Source: Deltaproteobacteria bacterium (GTDB taxonomy: Bacteria > Myxococcota_A > JAADFL01). From it: a stretch of 30,085 bases of DNA. The notes beneath the pieces were generated by a model. It searched no databases. It worked only from the letters and a program-made list of their open reading frames with translations, and had not been told where the DNA came from. A program made the position numbers and the translations under genes. Positions 25,814 through 30,085 of this stretch are shown piece after piece (positions within the stretch are counted from its first letter, which is position 1; the number at the start of each line of letters is the position of its first letter). The stretch is taken from contig JAADFL010000090.1 of NCBI GenBank assembly GCA_013152945.1, positions 1 through 30,085 on the forward strand, in the 5' to 3' direction.

Positions 25814-26002
25814 TGACACTTGGCTGCCGCAGGGTATACATGTAAGAGCGCTTTTTTGGGGCGGTCGGCGGGAAACATCTTTTTCCCCAAATGTGTATCC
25901 ACAAGTTTTATTATGATTCCAAAAAATCCTTGCGATGTGTTAATATCAAAAACCGAAATGTTTGATTGCTTTGGATATCGTTTGCTGACAGGGTGATTGT
26001 AT

Positions 26003-26527
26003 ATGAGAAACAAAGCCCCGGACCTTGAGCAAAAAGTCCAGGAATTGGAAAAGCAGGTGGCTTACCTAAAGGGGCTATCCGAGGGGGCGGGCCGCGGTGT
26101 ACGCATAGGTTATGAATACAAGTCGAAACGGAAGATACTTGGAATGCCCTTGGTTCATATAAACCAGGGCTTGGATCCTAAAACCGGGGCTCCTGCTGTT
26201 GCAAGAGGTTTCGTTGCAATCGGAAATATCGCCATAGGCGTATTCGCTTTCGGCGGCTTGAGTTTAGGAGTGTTCACGCTTGGCGGAATAGCTATGGGCT
26301 TATTGTCGTTCGGGGGTATTTCGATTGGTATCGGCTTGGCGCTGGGCGGAGTATCGATCGGATACGTGGCAATCGGAGGATTGGCAATAGGCAAATATGC
26401 AGTGGGAGGCATGGCCCTGGGCGTTCATACCATAAGTGCACGGGGCGTCGATCCAAGGGCCGTGGAATTTTTCAAGAGTTTCGTGCCCGCCTTTCTGCAA
26501 AAAGCGGGGACAGGCATGGGAGGTTGA
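26003..26527 (+). CDS. Glycine-rich decapeptide-repeat protein with N-terminal coiled coil
   Basis: The product is 174 residues, not a family I can name. Residues 5-30 (LEQKVQELEKQVAYLKGL) form a short coiled coil. Residues of about 70-140 contain seven near-perfect 10-residue repeats of the pattern xx(A/F/L)(I/F/L)GG(I/L/V)(A/S)(I/L/M)G, for example VFAFGGLSLG, VFTLGGIAMG and YVAIGGLAIG. The regular small/hydrophobic spacing could make a beta-solenoid or a glycine-zipper-like membrane assembly. The middle also contains a basic KSKRK patch. Start: ATG 26003 with GGGTGA about 6 bases upstream; a TTG at 25997 is also in frame. The stop codon lies 1 base before the phosphatase gene, so the two are probably co-expressed. 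Confidence 0.8.
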   Translation: MRNKAPDLEQKVQELEKQVAYLKGLSEGAGRGVRIGYEYKSKRKILGMPLVHINQGLDPKTGAPAVARGFVAIGNIAIGVFAFGGLSLGVFTLGGIAMGLLSFGGISIGIGLALGGVSIGYVAIGGLAIGKYAVGGMALGVHTISARGVDPRAVEFFKSFVPAFLQKAGTGMGG

Positions 26528-26528
26528 T

Positions 26529-28007
26529 ATGGGGAAGGTAACTCCGGTCAAAAAGATTTCAAGTATGCTGGTATACAGCGCCCGGCATTTTGCCGTATGT
26601 TGGTCAATCTTGCTGCTTTTCGTGGCCGGCCCGTTTTCGTGCCGGGCCGACAACTCCGTAAATAACGGCGATGCAGACACGGATCTCGATACCGATACCG
26701 ATACTGATACCGACACGGATACCACTTGGAAAAATTTCGAGTTCGAAGGATGTGATCAAAAATTCAACCCATGGAAGGCAGGCGAGCAAAAGTATGTGGC
26801 TGCACCGTGGATCGTAAACCCGACACAGAACTCGGCGACCATTATGTGGGAGTCGGCCGAGGCAAAACCGTCATTTATACTTTGGGGCAGGAAGGGGCAG
26901 TGGGAGAAGGTCACGTGTGTCAATGAACCGTTCAAGGCACCGATAAAGGCCGAGTTCGAGGATGTCCACGAGACGTGGCTGTACAGGGCCCGGCTTGAGA
27001 ATCTCGAACCGGGGCAGAGATACCAGTACACCATGCCCGGGGCAGAAGTGCCTGTGCGTGACGAGATGATGCCGTATTTCATTACCAACTTGCAGGATTT
27101 CCAGGACAAGGTCGATTCCGGCAAGATAAGTTGGGAAGAAGTGGGCGTTCATTCATTTGTAACCGCACCCAAACCCGGCGATCCGTTCACCATAATGATA
27201 GCGGGAGACAACCAGTCCATTCCAAACTACGAGAGTGAAGTGGCCGATGCAATGACCAGGAATCCGGCCGACTTTTTCATCCACCTTGGTGACATAGTGC
27301 AAGATGGATTTTGCAGGGAATACACGTTCAACTATCTCTGGATGTTCAGGGCGGCATTGGCCGACATGGCTTCGGTCCATGTTTCAGGTAACCATGAAGG
27401 GGACGGGGACGTGATTCCGTACGATACGTACTTTGATATTCATCCTGGTGAATCCATCGATATCAAAGGACAAACAGTTGCGCCCGGACCCAGGTCTTTT
27501 ACGTACGACTATGGCCCGATAAGATTCTTTGCTCTCGATACCCAAAGGGACATGGGTCCGGATTCGGCCCAGTTCAGGTGGCTTGAGCATGAAATTGAAA
27601 AAACGGTTAAAAATGACAAGAACATAATTTACCTGTTCCCGGTATGGCACAGGCCTGTTTTCAGTTGGCAGGCCGGACGATTGAAGCCGTATATCGACTC
27701 GATCCAGGGATTAATGAAGAAGTGGAGGGTCGATGCCGTATTTACCGGACACATACATTGGTATGAGCGTTTCGAGCAGGAGGGCGTAACCTATGTCGTG
27801 ACAGGCGGAGCAGGCGCCGGACTCGATCCAAAGGATGCCGGAGAGCCTCTCGATGGAGCAAACAGGGTGGTTCACGATTCTTGCAGGCATTTCCTTATCG
27901 GCGATGTGAACGACCAGAGAATCGAGTTTCGTGTAATAAAAGCGGACGACGACTCCGAGATAGACAGTTTCACCATAAAGGCCAAGGACAGGTCTGACCT
28001 GCGTTGA
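26529..28007 (+). CDS. Purple-acid-phosphatase-like metallophosphoesterase lipoprotein
   Basis: The product is 492 residues. The signal peptide ends at FSC, with lipidation at Cys38, then an Asp/Thr linker (DTDTDTDTDTDTT) lifts the domains off the membrane. Residues of about 88-215 form a fibronectin-III-like PAP N-terminal domain (NPTQNSATIMWES...ARLENLEPGQRYQYTM). The metallophosphatase domain has metal-ligand motifs in order: GDNQS (Asp227), HLGDIVQDG (Asp255), SGNHEGDGD (Asn288/His289), WHRP (His374) and FTGHIHWYER (His408/His410). It probably hydrolyses phosphomonoesters or diesters in the periplasm or at the surface. GGGAGG is 5 bases before the ATG at 26529; the longer frame from 26436 overlaps the previous gene. 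It is 52 bases upstream of the pseudouridine synthase gene. Confidence 0.9.
   Translation: MGKVTPVKKISSMLVYSARHFAVCWSILLLFVAGPFSCRADNSVNNGDADTDLDTDTDTDTDTDTTWKNFEFEGCDQKFNPWKAGEQKYVAAPWIVNPTQNSATIMWESAEAKPSFILWGRKGQWEKVTCVNEPFKAPIKAEFEDVHETWLYRARLENLEPGQRYQYTMPGAEVPVRDEMMPYFITNLQDFQDKVDSGKISWEEVGVHSFVTAPKPGDPFTIMIAGDNQSIPNYESEVADAMTRNPADFFIHLGDIVQDGFCREYTFNYLWMFRAALADMASVHVSGNHEGDGDVIPYDTYFDIHPGESIDIKGQTVAPGPRSFTYDYGPIRFFALDTQRDMGPDSAQFRWLEHEIEKTVKNDKNIIYLFPVWHRPVFSWQAGRLKPYIDSIQGLMKKWRVDAVFTGHIHWYERFEQEGVTYVVTGGAGAGLDPKDAGEPLDGANRVVHDSCRHFLIGDVNDQRIEFRVIKADDDSEIDSFTIKAKDRSDLR
26669..26724 (+). repeat. Asp/Thr hexamer repeat linker
   Basis: The DNA consists of GATACC-like hexamers (GATACCGATACCGATACTGA and variants) encoding DTD units behind the lipidated Cys of the phosphatase-like protein. 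The same kind of linker follows the Cys-rich modules of the MopE lipoprotein. Confidence 0.7.
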
Positions 28008-28059
28008 TCGATCATACCTTGAAACAAATTGTCTTGATATTCGAACCCGGAGTCACTCG

Positions 28060-28743
28060 TTGAGGGACTTGGATGTAATTTTCGAGGATAACCACCTCTT
28101 ATGTATAAACAAGCCAGCAGGATTGCCCACGCAACCCGATGTCAAGGGCGGGGCCAGCGCCCTCGAATCAGCCAGGACGTACCTGAAGCTGAAATACAAC
28201 AAGCCGGGGAACGTTTACCTCGGTATGGTACACAGGCTTGATAAGCCTGTCTCGGGCGTGCTCCTGTTTGCAAAAACTTCCAAGGCAGCAAAACGATTGT
28301 CGGCACAATTCAGGGAACGGCATGTTAAAAAGCATTATCTGGCGGTTGTGGAAGGGCGCATTCGGCAACAGGCGAATGTTATTGAGTCCTTTGTCTGGAG
28401 GGATGAAGGGGCATGTGTTACCCTGGTGTCAGATGTTCCCACGAAAAACGCCAAGCCGGCAAAACTCGAGTTTTTTGTGCTTGCGGTTCGAAAAGACTAT
28501 TCATTGGTTGAAATCCATATGCTTACAGGCAGGAAACACCAGATAAGGGCCCAGTTGTCTTTTATCGGTCACCCGATAGTGGGAGATAACCGGTACGGTG
28601 GGAAGGCCAGGTTAAAATCAGGATCTATTGCTCTGCAAAGCAGTAGTTTGGAGATCGAACATCCAACGAAACATTCCATTATGACATTTTCCATTGAACC
28701 TCCGGGCACGTACCCATGGGATCTTTTTACAGGGCTTTTGTGA
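28060..28743 (+). CDS. RluA-family RNA pseudouridine synthase
   Basis: The product is 227 residues. The catalytic motif HRLDKPVSG is at residues 58-66 with Asp61, followed by LLFAKTSKAAKRLSAQFRERHVKKHYLAVVEG. The C-terminal motif is LTGRKHQIRAQLSFIGHPIVGDNRYG. Together these define the RluA family, which isomerises uridines in rRNA or tRNA. There is no N-terminal S4 domain, so it is the short form. The exact target cannot be told. The best start is TTG at 28060 with GGAG 7 bases upstream; no ATG fits the family N-terminus. It may be co-transcribed with the phosphatase gene 52 bases upstream. It is convergent with the methyltransferase. Confidence 0.93.
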   Translation: MRDLDVIFEDNHLLCINKPAGLPTQPDVKGGASALESARTYLKLKYNKPGNVYLGMVHRLDKPVSGVLLFAKTSKAAKRLSAQFRERHVKKHYLAVVEGRIRQQANVIESFVWRDEGACVTLVSDVPTKNAKPAKLEFFVLAVRKDYSLVEIHMLTGRKHQIRAQLSFIGHPIVGDNRYGGKARLKSGSIALQSSSLEIEHPTKHSIMTFSIEPPGTYPWDLFTGLL

Positions 28744-28905
28744 AGGCCGCGTTCGCAGATTCCCGAACTCTCGGACATGATTTCACGAAACAGGAAAAGG
28801 GTGACTGTATATCCACGTGCGGCATTGCCATGAGTGCGGTTGTATTCTTCTTGCCGGGGCTTCACATTCGGGTACCCTGCCCGGCAGAGTAATTGACTAA
28901 GAGAT

Positions 28906-29820
28906 TTACCCGGCAGGCTTACCGCCGGATACCCACCTGGCATAGTGACCACAGGGCAATACGTTTTGCGATTCGGTTGCTGCGAGCAGGTTTTCCCCGG
29001 CCTCTATGAGCCCGCCTCTTTTTACCGCCAATGGAATCAGCAGGTTTGCAAGAGCCGAACCTGTGACACCAGGAGTATGACTGGTGACGGCAAAGAGACA
29101 TGCATCCCCGGAGAGAAGGGATATGCAGTTTTCAACAAGCCCCGGCAGATCTTTTTCCAGCTTGAAAACCTGGCCTTGGCTGCCTCTTCCGAAAGAAGGC
29201 GGGTCCATGATCACGGCTTCGTATCTTTTTTTTCTCCTTATTTCCCTTTTCACGAACTTGAGGCTGTCGTCCGTAATCCACCTTATTGATTCGATATGGT
29301 TCAGTTTCGCATTCTCTTTAGCCCATTGCACGGTGCTCCTGGATGCATCCAGGTGAGTAACCTGCCATCCGGTAATAGCCGAAGCCAGGGAAATCGCGCC
29401 CGTATATCCGAACAGATTGAGCATGTTCATATTCTTGCGATCTTTGTCGACAGCTATCTTTTTCATGATGTCAGCCTGGGGAAGATGCTCTGGGAAAAAG
29501 CCCAGGTGACCAAAAGATGTAGGCTTGAGCTTCAGCAGGAGTTCAACGGTTCCGATTCCAATGGTAAAGCTTTCAGGCAACCCGGAACCAAGCCACTTGC
29601 CGCCCTTGCTGTCGGTTCGCTTGAAATATGCTTTCTTCATGTCCCACTTTGCACATTCCCTGTTCTTCGGCCAAAAGGCTTGGGAAGCCGGTCGCTCCAC
29701 AAGGAAATCGCCGAATTGTTCCAATCTCGAATTTTCTCCGCAATCGATGAATTTGTAATCTCTGCTTTTGGTAATGACCATGTTGGTTAGTTTGATTCTG
29801 TATTCCGGGGAATGCCTCAT
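28906..29820 (-). CDS. RlmI-like SAM-dependent methyltransferase
   Basis: The product is 304 residues, class I Rossmann methyltransferase. The SAM-binding loop is LNLFGYTGAISLASA (about 133-147), LDASRSTVQWAKENA is the acidic-loop region and AVIMDPPSFGRG is the catalytic D-P-P-S-F motif. The N-terminal half has the EQFGDFLVERPASQAFWP and FFPEHLPQ phrases of the family that includes the 23S rRNA methyltransferase RlmI/RlmK. Family members often carry a PUA domain at the N-terminus, which is absent here. The ATG at 29820 has AGG 8 bases upstream; an internal ATG (29781) has no site. RNA methylation is likely; the exact substrate is unknown. It is convergent with the pseudouridine synthase. Confidence 0.85.
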   Translation of the reverse strand: MRHSPEYRIKLTNMVITKSRDYKFIDCGENSRLEQFGDFLVERPASQAFWPKNRECAKWDMKKAYFKRTDSKGGKWLGSGLPESFTIGIGTVELLLKLKPTSFGHLGFFPEHLPQADIMKKIAVDKDRKNMNMLNLFGYTGAISLASAITGWQVTHLDASRSTVQWAKENAKLNHIESIRWITDDSLKFVKREIRRKKRYEAVIMDPPSFGRGSQGQVFKLEKDLPGLVENCISLLSGDACLFAVTSHTPGVTGSALANLLIPLAVKRGGLIEAGENLLAATESQNVLPCGHYARWVSGGKPAG

Positions 29821-29893
29821 TTTTTTAACCTGTTTGGGTTTCCTCCTGCTTCGTGTAATAACCCGATTTGGATCTTTTAGGCAACCTGTCGAA

Positions 29894-29941
29894 GCCGAGT
29901 CGATATGTCAGTAAAGTGCCGAGTGAAAATGTCAGTAGGGG
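29894..29941. repeat. Two 24-bp imperfect tandem repeats
   Basis: GCCGAGT-4-ATGTCAGTA-4 occurs twice in tandem (29894-29917 and 29918-29941). Sixteen positions are fixed by GCCGAGT and ATGTCAGTA. Multiple short direct repeats with a TGTC core are a trait of IS21-family element ends; no transposase is visible, so this is only a suggestion. Confidence 0.5.
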
Positions 29942-30052
29942 TAATGGTTCATGCCAAATACCTTTGGTTGGAGTCAGGCCCTCCCGGCCCGGCCCTCCCC
30001 ACCCAGGTTGATTTTCAGGGTGCCTAAAATATGCTGTTATTTCATGAAGTAG

Positions 30053-30072
30053 GGGCGGTTCGCGAACCGCCC
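30053..30072. repeat. 20-bp perfect palindrome at the window edge
   Basis: GGGCGGTTCG followed by CGAACCGCCC reads the same on both strands and can form a GC-rich hairpin with a central CGCG. It is intergenic, upstream of the methyltransferase gene. It resembles dispersed extragenic palindromic repeats seen in many genomes; copy number cannot be judged from this window. Confidence 0.6.
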
Positions 30073-30085
30073 TTGCGAGATCCAA

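Noticed and set aside
28036-28060. tRNA T-arm-like GGGTTCGAAT on the minus strand
   Set aside because: The five bases after the loop do not pair with those before it, and no acceptor, D-arm or anticodon arm is present.
29825-30085. 86-residue minus-strand open frame at the right edge
   Set aside because: It runs through the palindrome and tandem repeats and has no recognisable domain. It looks like translation of intergenic repeats.

Overview
The window looks like a chromosomal segment of a Gram-negative bacterium of the former Deltaproteobacteria (Myxococcota or Bradymonadota-like). The signs are: lpxC (lipid A, so an outer membrane); lipoproteins with Asp-Thr linkers and MopE-type CDGxDNDCDG repeats; a fused Ser/Thr kinase-ATPase-TPR-histidine kinase; and a sigma54 activator. 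The lineage is inferred from these architectures, not from a marker gene. I see no rRNA, tRNA, CRISPR array or intact insertion sequence.

Left part (1-11640). A partial Fe-S subunit of a hydrogenase/NADH-dehydrogenase-like complex enters from the left edge. lpxC (minus) follows and is divergent from a small membrane protein. A minus-strand pair comes next: a TGS-domain uridine-kinase-like protein and a large MopE-repeat lipoprotein. Both are broken by an apparent single-base frameshift. Three plus-strand exported proteins follow: an Ig-like lipoprotein, a DUF547 protein, and a propeller plus alpha/alpha-toroid-like lipoprotein.

Middle part (11659-23303, all minus). There are two tightly overlapped operons. 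The first encodes an EIIA-Ntr-like protein, a PII-like protein and two different CPA2-type cation/proton antiporters, which suggests cation transport controlled by two signalling proteins. The second encodes a REC-REC-GGDEF regulator, a secreted subtilisin-like protease and a 1601-residue Ser/Thr kinase/AAA/TPR/GAF/histidine kinase.

Right part (23304-30085). A 551-base intergenic region carries an orphan plus-strand terminator inside a larger inverted repeat. Then come an NtrC-type sigma54 activator coupled to a zinc-ribbon/Tudor-like protein (minus), and a plus-strand group: a Gly-rich decapeptide-repeat protein, a purple-acid-phosphatase-like lipoprotein and an RluA-family pseudouridine synthase. 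A convergent RlmI-like methyltransferase and an edge region with a tandem repeat and a perfect palindrome finish the window.

The best candidates for an undescribed system are the EIIA/PII/dual-antiporter operon and the GGDEF/protease/hybrid-kinase operon. All functional statements come from motif reading alone.
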